This document shows, piece after piece, positions 1 to 5,415 of a DNA stretch of 5,444 bases. Source of the DNA: a bacterium (GTDB lineage Bacteria > BMS3Abin14); NCBI GenBank assembly GCA_022865845.1, contig JALHUC010000289.1, forward strand, positions 1-5,444. The letters run 5' to 3'. Positions within the stretch are counted from its first letter, which is position 1. Every line of letters begins with the position of its first letter. Below the pieces are notes generated by a model. The model was not told the DNA's origin. It did no database searches and was given only the letters and a program-made list of their open reading frames with translations. Both the position numbers and the translations under genes were made by a program.

Positions 1-120
1 AACCAGTACGGCATCAGAAGCATCCCCACCGTGATGTTGTTTAAAGACGGCAAGGTTGCAGAGCAGGTCATTGGAGCCAACGCCGCTGAGATCAAGAAGA
101 TTGTGGAGCAGAACGCTTGA
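1..120 (+). CDS. trxA: Thioredoxin, C-terminal fragment (gene starts upstream of the window)
   Basis: The open frame enters at base 1 and ends at TGA 118-120, giving the last 39 residues of a protein. The segment YGIRSIPTVMLFKDGK is the classic thioredoxin stretch around the cis-proline loop (SIPT) followed by the beta-hairpin FKDGKV and a final helix (AAEIKKIVEQ). The WCGPC active site would lie upstream and is not visible. Thioredoxins are cytoplasmic dithiol-disulfide reductants. In several bacteria they re-reduce ribonucleotide reductases, which fits the nrdJ gene nearby, although that gene is in a separate transcription unit. The family is clear; calling it trxA rather than a paralogue is inference. 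It probably shares a transcript with the small zinc-ribbon gene 52 bp downstream, since no strong terminator lies between them. Confidence 0.9.
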   Translation, partial: NQYGIRSIPTVMLFKDGKVAEQVIGANAAEIKKIVEQNA

Positions 121-172
121 GGAAAAGCTGTTTTAACCCTTTATAAAACACGAAATTACAGGAAACCGGCTA

Positions 173-358
173 ATGAATGCCTATTCAATATACGAACTGA
201 AGTGCCCAACCTGCGAACTGCAGTACACACAGATGATAGCCAAACGTGAGGAAGAGCTGCTCATTCCCTGCCCGTCGTGTGATTCGGCCCTGGATAAGGT
301 CCGAAAGCTTACCGGAACTGAACTTTTTTCCTGCGCAACAAGCTTTGGAGGCGGGTGA
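173..358 (+). CDS. Small FmdB-like zinc-ribbon protein, 61 aa
   Basis: This short protein has two CxxC knuckles: CPTC at residues 11-14 and CPSC at 33-36, about 18 residues apart, so it can bind one Zn (rubredoxin/zinc-ribbon type). The layout (Tyr-rich start, first knuckle, second CPxC, then a KVRKLTG segment and a Gly-rich tail ending SFGGG) resembles the FmdB-type putative regulatory zinc-ribbon family, whose function is largely unknown. A fifth cysteine, C54, precedes the Gly tail. The ATG at 173 follows AGGAAA (160-165) with a 7-nt gap, a reasonable ribosome binding site. It lies 52 bp after the thioredoxin gene on the same strand and just before a strong terminator, so it is probably the last gene of that operon. 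No DNA-binding or catalytic domain is visible; the function is unknown. Confidence 0.75.
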   Translation: MNAYSIYELKCPTCELQYTQMIAKREEELLIPCPSCDSALDKVRKLTGTELFSCATSFGGG

Positions 359-398
359 TGACCCTGCTGCCGGCAGTTCGTCGGCTATAGTGGAAAAA

Positions 399-428
399 AA
401 GAAGGGCGGCCTGTAGGCCGCCCTTCTT
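399..428. terminator. Bidirectional rho-independent terminator
   Basis: A 13-bp perfect stem (399-411 with 416-428, core GAAGGGCGGCC) closes a TGTA tetraloop. On the minus strand it is followed by seven T residues (complement of A392-398 with the adjoining run), making a textbook terminator for the ferredoxin gene. On the plus strand it is followed by TTCATTC, a weaker T-rich tail. It sits between the convergent zinc-ribbon gene and ferredoxin gene and probably serves both. Confidence 0.9.
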
Positions 429-454
429 CATTCAAGACTTTTCAACTAATTTAA

Positions 455-622
455 TTATTCGGCAATGATAGCCTCTACAGGGCATGTATCAACACAGTCG
501 CCGCAGTCGGTGCACAGTTCAGCATCGATCACGTAAATCTCTCCCTCGCTGATCGCGTCAACAGGGCACGAATCGATACAACTTCCACAGGCAGTGCATT
601 CATCAGTGATAACGTGAGCCAA
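455..622 (-). CDS. 2[4Fe-4S] clostridial-type ferredoxin, 55 aa, TTG start
   Basis: Translating the minus strand from TTG (622-620) gives a 55-residue acidic protein beginning MAHVITDECTACGSC and ending at TAA (457-455). It has two complete CxxCxxCxxxCP motifs: Cys 9/12/15/19 and Cys 37/40/43/47. Each group of four supplies ligands in the crossed pattern of bacterial 2[4Fe-4S] ferredoxins, soluble low-potential electron carriers. Length is typical of the family. The start is set by AGGAGG at 636-631 (minus), 8 nt before the TTG. A GTG at 631 is in frame but overlaps this Shine-Dalgarno, so it is unlikely. Because it is short and starts with TTG, it is easily missed by ORF scans. It is monocistronic: its own candidate promoter lies upstream and the 399-428 terminator follows. 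The redox partner cannot be told from the sequence. Confidence 0.93.
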   Translation of the reverse strand: MAHVITDECTACGSCIDSCPVDAISEGEIYVIDAELCTDCGDCVDTCPVEAIIAE

Positions 623-630
623 GGCGTTCA

Positions 631-636
631 CCTCCT
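631..636 (-). promoter_or_regulatory. Ribosome binding site of the ferredoxin gene (decides the TTG start)
   Basis: The minus strand reads AAAAGGAGGTGA, nearly the full complement of the 16S rRNA 3' end. The AGGAGG core is 8 nt from TTG 622-620, the optimal gap. The alternative GTG start begins inside this motif. Confidence 0.85.
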
Positions 637-680
637 TTTGATTTGAACGGATTTATAAAAAGCTGCTTAATAAACAAGCT

Positions 681-709
681 TGCATAACCTCCCAACATCC
701 AAAAGTCAA
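681..709 (-). promoter_or_regulatory. Candidate sigma-70 promoter for the ferredoxin gene
   Basis: On the minus strand TTGACT (709-704) is a good -35 element, followed by exactly 17 bp and TATGCA (686-681) as a weak -10 (3 of 6 consensus bases). It predicts a transcript start near 674 and a leader of about 50 nt. The -35 and spacing are convincing; the -10 is poor. Confidence 0.4.
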
Positions 710-730
710 CCGTATTTTGATTTCAGGTGT

Positions 731-757
731 TTTCTGTGGGGGATTCCCTCACAGAAA
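731..757. repeat. Perfect 12-bp hairpin in the ferredoxin upstream region
   Basis: TTTCTGTGGGGG (731-742) pairs with the complementary arm at 746-757 through 12 consecutive pairs (one G-T), with loop ATT. Neither strand has a T tract after the stem, so it is not a normal terminator. The arm TCTGTGGGG also occurs, as its complement CCCCACAGA, at 3530-3538 near yedF, suggesting a dispersed element. It lies upstream of the ferredoxin promoter candidate. Confidence 0.5.
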
Positions 758-758
758 T

Positions 759-884
759 ACGTAAGGCGTAAGTGCGTCGAAAGTAATTGCGTAAGGTTTG
801 CAGCCAATTAGCAACATAAAACTTAAGGTTCAGTCTTTCCACCTACCAACGCACACACTCATTTACACATCCACTCACATACGC
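759..884. repeat. Degenerate short tandem-repeat DNA between nrdJ and ferredoxin genes
   Basis: This non-coding stretch has an ACGTAAG/GCGTAAG pair of adjacent heptamers (759-772) and a further GCGTAAG at 789-795. From about 850 to 884 it becomes a C/A-rich strand with CACTCA at 856 and 872 (16 bp apart) and ending in TACGC. The two halves are loosely complementary in style (GTAAG/TGCG versus CGCAC/TTAC). I see no gene in 640-894; apart from the promoter and hairpin listed separately, it looks like decayed repeat material. Confidence 0.35.
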
Positions 885-894
885 TGAAATTTCC

Positions 895-922
895 AATAAA
901 AAAGGCCGATACAGGATCGGCC
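895..922 (-). terminator. Rho-independent terminator of nrdJ
   Basis: On the minus strand a perfect 7-bp stem, GGCCGAT (922-916) with ATCGGCC (910-904), and a 5-nt loop is followed by TTTTTTATTG. It begins about 30 bp after the nrdJ stop codon and has the standard intrinsic-terminator form. Confidence 0.9.
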
Positions 923-951
923 AGAACATAATATTATTGAGAAATTTCAGA

Positions 952-3309
952 TCAGCTGCATTTCGAATAGCCGCAGGAGTGGCAAGTGGCGCAGCCTTCG
1001 GCAAACTCCAGGGTACCGCTGCAATCCGGGCACAACTTCCCCGCAGATGACTTGAGATCGTCCGTACCGGAGTTTCTCCTGGTCCTGGCAGGGAACTCGA
1101 CTACCTTGAGAGGTTCATCCCCTCTCTCACTCTGGATATCCACGTACTGTCTCAGGGCTTTGGCGATAGCGTCTGAGCAGGAGAGGATCATCTCACCGTT
1201 CTGCCACAGCGGCGACGGGCACCTGATACCCGATAGCTGCTTCATGATGGAATCCACCTCGATGCCTGATCGAAGGGCCAGGGACACCATACGGCTCACC
1301 GACTCGGATTGGGACGCCGCGCAGCCTCCGGCCTTGCCCATCTGTGTAAACACCTCACACAACCCCTTTTCGTCCTCATTGATGGTCACGTAGAGGTTAC
1401 CGCACCCGGTCTTCATCTTGATGGTCATCCCCTGGGTTGTGCCAGGCCTGGGTCTCGGGGCCGGCATGGTCCTCCCCGTCGGATCCAGGGCCGGAGTCGA
1501 ACTCTGATCCTTGGTGCCGTAGGAAAGAACCTGCTCATCCCTGCTGCCGTCCCTGTAAACGGTTATCCCTTTACAACCAAGTTCGTAGGCCAGGAGGTAA
1601 ACTTCCTCGATGTCTTTTCTGGTGGCCTCGTTGGGAAAGTTCACTGTTTTGGAAACCGCATTGTCCGTATACTTCTGAAAAGCTGCCTGCATTCTGATGT
1701 GCCATTCAGGGCTGATGTCATGGGAGGTCACAAAGACCCTCTTCACCCAATCCGGTATTCCCGATATGTGCTGGATGGACCCCTTCTGGACGATCTTTTC
1801 CATAAGGTCTTCGCTGTAGAAACCTTCCCGCCTGGCCACCTCTTTGAAATAGGGATGCACCTCAACGAGGCGCTGGTTGTCCATAACGTTCCTCTGGAAA
1901 GCCACGGCAAAGAGAGGTTCGATACCGCTTGTAGTGTTTGCCAGGATGCTGATGGTCCCGGTGGGTGCGATGGTTGTCACGGTAGCGTTTCTCATGGGAG
2001 GACGCCCAGGCATATCGAAGATACTGCCATCGTGGGCGGGAAAGGCACCGCGTTCAATTGCAAGTCCCTGGGATGCCTCCACCCCCTTCTGGTGGACGAA
2101 CCCCATGACCTTGTCCGCCAGGGCCACTGCCTCCTCCGAGTTGTAGGGAACCCCGAGCCTGAACAGCATGTCGGCCCACCCCATAATGCCAAGCCCGATT
2201 TTACGGTTCTTTTTGGTCATCTCCTCGATCTTGTCGAGGGGGTAGCGGTTCATCTCGATGACGTTATCGAGGAACCTCACCGAGTGGGTGGTGACATGTC
2301 CGAGCTTGTCGTAATCTATGGATACCCTATTGCCTTCATACCGAAGCACACGGGACAGGTTAATGGAACCAAGGTTGCAGGACTCGTAGGGAAGCAGCGG
2401 CTGCTCGCCACAAGGATTGGTGCTCTCCATTTCCCCCAGTAGAGGGGTGGGGTTGTCCCGGTTTACCCGATCCAGGAAAATGATACCAGGTTCGCCGTTC
2501 TGATGTGCCTTTTCCACCACCAATTGAAAAACCTCTCGGGCCTTCAGTTTGGTGACCTCTTCACCTGTCCTCGGGTTCACGAGAGGATACTCCTCATCCT
2601 CGCCCACGGCTCTCATGAACTCCTCTGTAAGCCCCACCGAAATGTTGAAATTGTTTAGCTGGTCGTTCTCCTCCTTGCACCTGATGAAATTCAGAATGTC
2701 GGGGTGATCGATGCGGAGAATACCCATGTTGGCACCGCGGCGGGTGCCGCCCTGCTTTATGACCTCAGTCGCCTGGTTGAAGACTTTCATGAAGGAAATG
2801 GGACCGGAGGAAACGCCGGAGGTGGACTTGACGACATCTTTGCCGGGCCGCAATCTGCTGAAGGAGAAACCGGTCCCGCCGCCGCTCTTGTGGATCATGG
2901 CGGTATGTTTTACCGCGTCAAAGATACTCTCCATGGAATCTTCCACAGGAAGAACAAAACAGGCGGAAAGCTGCTGCAGATCCCGACCGGCGTTCATAAG
3001 CGTTGGAGAGTTCGGCATGAACGAAAGGGAAGCCATAAGGTTGAAATAGAGTTCCGCTGTCTCCTCGACCTGCCGGGGATCAGCGCCGAACTTTTTTTCA
3101 GCCTGGGCGATGTTGCCAGCAACCCGGCGAAAAAGGTCCTCAGGCCCCTCAAGGGGGTTCCCCTCATCGTCCCTTTTGAGATATCTTTTGGCCAGAACAA
3201 CGCGGGCGTTTTCAGAAAGCTCAACCTGGGTCAGGGTTGACCCAAAATTTAGGGTTTCCTGCTTTTTCGCAGACTCACTGTCGGCACTACCCGACTTGGT
3301 CACGGTCAT
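952..3309 (-). CDS. nrdJ: Adenosylcobalamin-dependent (class II) ribonucleoside reductase, 785 aa
   Basis: Cytoplasmic enzyme that converts ribonucleotides to deoxyribonucleotides using a B12-generated thiyl radical, independent of oxygen. Visible motifs run in family order: SACFVLP with C117 (first redox cysteine), [14 protein letters not shown] (142-155), GTRRGANMG (188-196), NPCGE with N298, C300 (thiyl radical position) and E302, [10 protein letters not shown] with C311 (second redox cysteine, 11 residues after C300), and TIAPTGTIS (446-454, phosphate-binding loop). A TSCPD-type domain spans roughly 627-720. The C-terminal zinc-ribbon/redox tail has cysteines 760, 763, 773, 776, 779 and 784. 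No N-terminal ATP cone is evident. Length is normal and there is no frameshift. ATG 3309-3307 is preceded by CGGAGGA on the minus strand (3320-3314) with a 4-nt gap. The gene is monocistronic, with its own NrdR-boxed promoter and terminator. Confidence 0.97.
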   Translation of the reverse strand: MTVTKSGSADSESAKKQETLNFGSTLTQVELSENARVVLAKRYLKRDDEGNPLEGPEDLFRRVAGNIAQAEKKFGADPRQVEETAELYFNLMASLSFMPNSPTLMNAGRDLQQLSACFVLPVEDSMESIFDAVKHTAMIHKSGGGTGFSFSRLRPGKDVVKSTSGVSSGPISFMKVFNQATEVIKQGGTRRGANMGILRIDHPDILNFIRCKEENDQLNNFNISVGLTEEFMRAVGEDEEYPLVNPRTGEEVTKLKAREVFQLVVEKAHQNGEPGIIFLDRVNRDNPTPLLGEMESTNPCGEQPLLPYESCNLGSINLSRVLRYEGNRVSIDYDKLGHVTTHSVRFLDNVIEMNRYPLDKIEEMTKKNRKIGLGIMGWADMLFRLGVPYNSEEAVALADKVMGFVHQKGVEASQGLAIERGAFPAHDGSIFDMPGRPPMRNATVTTIAPTGTISILANTTSGIEPLFAVAFQRNVMDNQRLVEVHPYFKEVARREGFYSEDLMEKIVQKGSIQHISGIPDWVKRVFVTSHDISPEWHIRMQAAFQKYTDNAVSKTVNFPNEATRKDIEEVYLLAYELGCKGITVYRDGSRDEQVLSYGTKDQSSTPALDPTGRTMPAPRPRPGTTQGMTIKMKTGCGNLYVTINEDEKGLCEVFTQMGKAGGCAASQSESVSRMVSLALRSGIEVDSIMKQLSGIRCPSPLWQNGEMILSCSDAIAKALRQYVDIQSERGDEPLKVVEFPARTRRNSGTDDLKSSAGKLCPDCSGTLEFAEGCATCHSCGYSKCS

Positions 3310-3359
3310 GTAATCCTCCGGAAACTACCTGTTTTAAAAAGGAAAAAAGAAGGGTAAGA

Positions 3360-3375
3360 CTCCTATATGTTGTGC
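3360..3375. promoter_or_regulatory. NrdR box 1 (nrdJ-proximal)
   Basis: CTCCTATATGTTGTGC fits the known NrdR box (consensus ACACWATATATTGTGT) over its core: C-T-A-T-A-T then TTGTG. It lies directly downstream of the predicted nrdJ transcription start (about 3378). NrdR is the zinc-finger/ATP-cone repressor of ribonucleotide reductase genes in bacteria. Confidence 0.75.
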
Positions 3376-3384
3376 TAATAGCAG

Positions 3385-3414
3385 AACATAGCACAATATA
3401 TGGGAGTTGTTCAA
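3385..3414 (-). promoter_or_regulatory. Candidate nrdJ promoter
   Basis: On the minus strand TTGAAC (3414-3409) is followed by 18 bp and TATGTT (3390-3385), with an extended -10 TG at the right place (TGC before TATGTT). Each hexamer matches 4 of 6 consensus bases. It predicts a start near 3378 and a leader of about 70 nt containing a pyrimidine-rich tract (about 3334-3354). The NrdR boxes cover the spacer and the start site, which is the expected geometry for repression. Confidence 0.55.
3391..3406. promoter_or_regulatory. NrdR box 2 (nrdJ-distal)
   Basis: GCACAATATATGGGAG matches the NrdR consensus at ten consecutive positions (CACAATATAT), with a weaker right end. It is 15 bp from box 1 (31 bp start to start, three helical turns), the spacing known for paired NrdR boxes. 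It lies in the spacer between the candidate -35 and -10 of nrdJ. Confidence 0.8.
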
Positions 3415-3529
3415 GAGCTTTTTGGTTATCGTTACAAGATAGATTGATATTACCTGGAACGCATGCTATCTATTCACAAAGACTATGGATGTGATTGCTT
3501 AATTCAATCAAATAACAGCGATGGTTTTC

Positions 3530-3577
3530 CCCACAGAGACATCACGCCTCTGGCGTGACAGGCTTCGTTCACAGAGG
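3530..3577. repeat. Hairpin flanked by CACAGAG direct repeats
   Basis: A perfect 7-bp stem, TCACGCC (3542-3548) with GGCGTGA (3552-3558), loop TCT, lies between CACAGAG copies at 3532-3538 and 3571-3577. There is no T tract, so it is not a terminator. The CCCCACAGA edge resembles the arm of the 731-757 hairpin, so both may be relics of one dispersed intergenic element. The rest of the divergent gap (about 3415-3529) shows no gene; it has only a weak 6-bp hairpin at 3492-3510. Confidence 0.45.
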
Positions 3578-3599
3578 AAGGCTTGTGTAAGGAAATATC

Positions 3600-3617
3600 T
3601 AGGTATCTAGATACCTA
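3600..3617. promoter_or_regulatory. Perfect 18-bp palindrome upstream of yedF
   Basis: TAGGTATCTAGATACCTA is fully self-complementary and ends 25 bp before the yedF start codon. It is embedded in a longer period-8 run (ATATCTAG, GTATCTAG, ATACCTAA, from 3595 on). It could be an operator for a dimeric regulator of the selenium genes, an mRNA hairpin near the ribosome binding site, or another short tandem repeat like the others in this window. The sequence alone does not decide. Confidence 0.45.
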
Positions 3618-3642
3618 AGTACAGCCTTATCTGGAGATAACA

Positions 3643-4239
3643 ATGAAAAACCTTGACTGCAGAAACCTCGCCTGCCCGGGACCAGTCATACAGGTGAAAA
3701 AAAACCTTGAGGAGACACCCCCTGGAGAATCCTTTTCCGTTGATGTGAACTCGGAGACCAGCAGGGATAATGTGCGCCGTTTCGCCCAAAGCAGGGGCGC
3801 AGGCGTTCGTATCGAAGAGGACGCTGGAGAGGCCATTCGTCTCATCATCACAGCGCCGGTGTCGATAGGCGAGGGGACACGGAGACACGGAGACACGGAG
3901 ACAAACCCAGCGACAATTTTCATCACTGGCGAAACCCTCGGGCAAGGTGATGACAAGCTCGGACGCATCCTCATGGAGGGTTTCATCAACACTCTCCTGG
4001 ACCAGGACCGGATCCCCGACCGGATCCTTTTTATGAACGCCGGCGTAAAGTTCGCGGTCCAGGGGTCCGCGGTCCTGAAAGCTCTGGGGAAAATGATCGA
4101 CTGCGGCTGCGAGATCCTCGTTTGCGGCACCTGCCTGGATTTTTTCGGCCTGATGGACAAACCCGCAGTAGGAACTGTTTCCAACATGTTAGACATCCAG
4201 GAGGCCCTGCTTGAGGCCACGAGTGTCATCAGGCCATAG
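3643..4239 (+). CDS. yedF: Selenium metabolism protein YedF: TusA-like + DsrE-like domains, 198 aa
   Basis: The N-terminal domain (about 1-72) is TusA/SirA-like: the CPGP motif at C11-P14 holds the persulfide/selenide-carrying cysteine of that family, followed by the usual helix and the DNVRRFAQSRG segment. The C-terminal domain (about 90-198) is DsrE/F-like with MNAGVKFAVQGS (131-142) and the characteristic ILVCGTCLDFFGL (158-170; C161 and C164, plus C154 and C156). This two-domain arrangement next to selD is typical of YedF proteins, which occur in selenium-using genomes; a role in delivering or trafficking selenium is proposed but unproven. The ATG follows GGAGA (3633-3637) with a 5-nt gap. 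It is very likely cotranscribed with selD, 100 bp downstream. Oddly, residues 79-86 between the domains are encoded by three copies of an octanucleotide repeat. The promoter is not clear. Confidence 0.92.
   Translation: MKNLDCRNLACPGPVIQVKKNLEETPPGESFSVDVNSETSRDNVRRFAQSRGAGVRIEEDAGEAIRLIITAPVSIGEGTRRHGDTETNPATIFITGETLGQGDDKLGRILMEGFINTLLDQDRIPDRILFMNAGVKFAVQGSAVLKALGKMIDCGCEILVCGTCLDFFGLMDKPAVGTVSNMLDIQEALLEATSVIRP
3877..3903 (+). repeat. Octanucleotide tandem repeat inside yedF
   Basis: The unit ACACGGAG occurs three times without a mismatch (3877-3884, 3885-3892, 3893-3900), followed by a partial ACA. It encodes TRRHGDTET, in the linker between the two YedF domains. Three 8-bp units equal eight codons, so the frame is kept; two or four units would shift it. 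Similar ACACGGAG-type arrays are intergenic filler in some bacterial genomes (from memory), which suggests one arose in or inserted into this linker. Confidence 0.9.
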
Positions 4240-4250
4240 GAGAAGTGCAA

Positions 4251-4343
4251 TTGAGGATTTCAGACCTTAATTCGGAATTATCAATTCGGAATCCGGAATT
4301 CTCTTGGCTACTGGCCGCTGTATTCTGTATTCTAAATCTATGA
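4251..4343 (+). CDS. Possible 30-codon leader ORF overlapping the selD start
   Basis: A TTG at 4251 lies 8 nt after AGGAG (4238-4242, overlapping the yedF stop TAG). It opens a 30-codon frame ending at TGA 4341-4343, which overlaps the selD ATG (4340-4342) as ATGA. The peptide starts MRISDLNSEL and ends in a hydrophobic stretch (LLAAVFCILNL). It is mostly repeat-derived DNA and has no recognisable family, so a functional peptide is unlikely. The good ribosome binding site and the ATGA overlap could couple translation to selD, which has no Shine-Dalgarno of its own. Confidence 0.3.
   Translation: MRISDLNSELSIRNPEFSWLLAAVFCILNL
4269..4332. repeat. Short repeat arrays filling the yedF-selD spacer
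   Basis: AATTCGGA occurs at 4269-4276 and 4283-4290, followed by the variant ATCCGGAATT (4291-4300). Then come two exact adjacent heptamers, TGTATTC (4319-4325 and 4326-4332). Together these two families make up most of the 100-bp gap and leave no ribosome binding site directly before the selD ATG. Confidence 0.7.
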
Positions 4344-5386
4344 AAAACCGCAAAGACATATACAGGCTTACCGGGATGGTTAAAGCCGCTGGTTGAGCTG
4401 CCAAACTGGGTCCGGGCGACCTGTCAGTTCTTCTTGCCCCGCTGCGTTCGGCCATGATGTCGGACGACCGTCTTCTGGTGGGCACAGACACATCCGACGA
4501 TGCAGGCGTTTACCGTCTGGACGGGGACACAGCTCTCGTCCAGTCTATCGACGTCATCACCCCCATCGTGGACGATCCGGCCGATTTCGGCTACATCGCG
4601 GCCATTAACGCCCTATCGGATATCTACGCCATGGGCGGAACCCCCCTTACCGCCATGACCTTTCTGGCCTTCCAGCAGTGTGACCTTCCCCTGGAAGCAG
4701 CATCACTCATACTTAAGGGTGCCCTCGCAGCGCTGGCAGAAAACCGATGTACGGTCGTGGGCGGCCACACGGTGGAGGACCCCGAGATCAAGTTCGGCCT
4801 TGCCATCACCGGTACCGTTCACCCTGATGCAGCGATCACAAACAACACCGCAGTGGACGGCGACCTCATCTACCTGACGAAGCCCCTGGGAACCGGTATC
4901 GCCTCCACTGCCCTGAAAGGGGAACTGATCCCCCAGTCGTTGAGTGAAGAGTTCGTGGGCTGGATGAAAATGTCCAACGGCCCTGCAGCGGCCGCCATGG
5001 TGGAAACCGGTGTCTCAGCCGCCACCGATGTCACGGGGTTCGGTCTTCTCGGGCACTTGTGGGAGATGTGTTCTGGATCGGGCCTGGGAGCCGTTCTCGA
5101 CATGGACTCCATCCCGAAGATGACAGGAGTCGAGGAGATGGTTGATTCGGGGATGGTCCCTGCCGGAGCGTATCGGAACCGGGATCACCTGGAGGGTAAA
5201 GTCACATTCCCCTCCCGGTCCAAAGACAGGCACTGGCCCCTTTTCGACCCCCAAACCTCCGGGGGCTTGCTCATCGCCGTATCTCCGGACAAGGCGGACA
5301 GCCTCGAGATCGCTCTGGGAACAAAGGGTGTACCGGTGCACAGGATAGGGATGTTCAGGAAGGCAGAGGGAATTGAGATCGTCTAA
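4340..5386 (+). CDS. selD: Selenophosphate synthetase SelD, a selenoprotein with in-frame TGA = Sec19, 348 aa
   Basis: SelD makes selenophosphate from selenide and ATP, the selenium donor for selenocysteyl-tRNA and 2-selenouridine. Read from ATG 4340, the frame starts IYRLTGMVKAAG, then TGA (4394-4396), then AAKLGPGDL. The TGA falls at the position of catalytic Cys17 of E. coli SelD, and K22 matches the essential Lys20. Downstream motifs follow the family: GTDTSDDAGVY (48-58), PIVDDPADFGYIAAINALSDIYAMGG (in pieces within 75-100), GGHTVEDPE, TDVTGFGLLGHLWEMC, DPQTSGGLL. Length of 348 aa matches E. coli SelD (347), whereas the open frame from the internal ATG 4454 (310 aa) lacks the active site. 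A candidate SECIS follows the TGA. No Shine-Dalgarno precedes ATG 4340; coupling with the upstream small frame (ATGA overlap) is possible. The host must have selA, selB and selC elsewhere (inference). Confidence 0.93.
4394..4429 (+). promoter_or_regulatory. Selenocysteine UGA codon and candidate bacterial SECIS hairpin
   Basis: After the UGA (4394-4396) the mRNA can form a lower stem AACTG/CAGTT (4404-4408 with 4425-4429), a three-base UGU bulge on the 3' side (4422-4424), an upper stem GGTC/GACC (4409-4412 with 4418-4421) and a five-base loop CGGGC. The loop begins 16 nt after the UGA and has G as its second base, which fits the described bacterial SECIS rules (loop about 16-37 nt from UGA, G in the first two loop positions). 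SelB would bind it. Folding was done by eye. Confidence 0.7.
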
Positions 5387-5387
5387 A

Positions 5388-5415
5388 GTGAACCGTGAAT
5401 CGTGAAAGGTGAACA
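5388..5415. repeat. Heptamer tandem repeat just after selD
   Basis: Four adjacent heptamers with the pattern GTGAANN (GTGAACC, GTGAATC, GTGAAAG, GTGAACA) begin one base after the selD stop codon. The first five bases are identical in every unit and the last two vary. No terminator is seen before the window ends, and 5416-5444 holds nothing recognisable. Confidence 0.8.

Noticed and set aside
629..631. GTG start for the ferredoxin
   Set aside because: It overlaps the Shine-Dalgarno that correctly serves TTG 622 with an 8-nt gap.
1309..2442. 377-codon open frame on the plus strand
   Set aside because: It lies antisense inside nrdJ, resembles no protein family, and nrdJ is unambiguous over the whole stretch.
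3310..3420. Cobalamin riboswitch upstream of the B12-dependent nrdJ
   Set aside because: The predicted leader is only about 70 nt, too short for the cobalamin aptamer, and no B12-box-like sequence is seen; the NrdR boxes explain the region better.
3422..3451. Plus-strand promoter for yedF (TTGGTT, 18 bp, GATATT)
   Set aside because: Both hexamers are weak and about 190 bp from the start codon; too little to claim.
3627..4250. 207-codon open frame on the minus strand
   Set aside because: It is antisense to yedF, whose domains are clear; the composition (Ser/Arg/Pro-rich) is typical of a shadow frame.
4394..4396. In-frame TGA in selD as a nonsense mutation or sequencing error
   Set aside because: It falls exactly on the catalytic Cys/Sec position of SelD, the flanking peptide is well conserved on both sides, and a SECIS-like hairpin follows. 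Recoding explains all three.
4454..5386. selD starting at ATG 4454 (310 aa)
   Set aside because: This start omits the catalytic residue and essential lysine, has no Shine-Dalgarno, and is shorter than the family.
5388..5415. CRISPR-like array in the GTGAANN heptamers or other tandem repeats
   Set aside because: Units of 7-8 bp with no unique spacers are simple tandem repeats, not CRISPR repeats.
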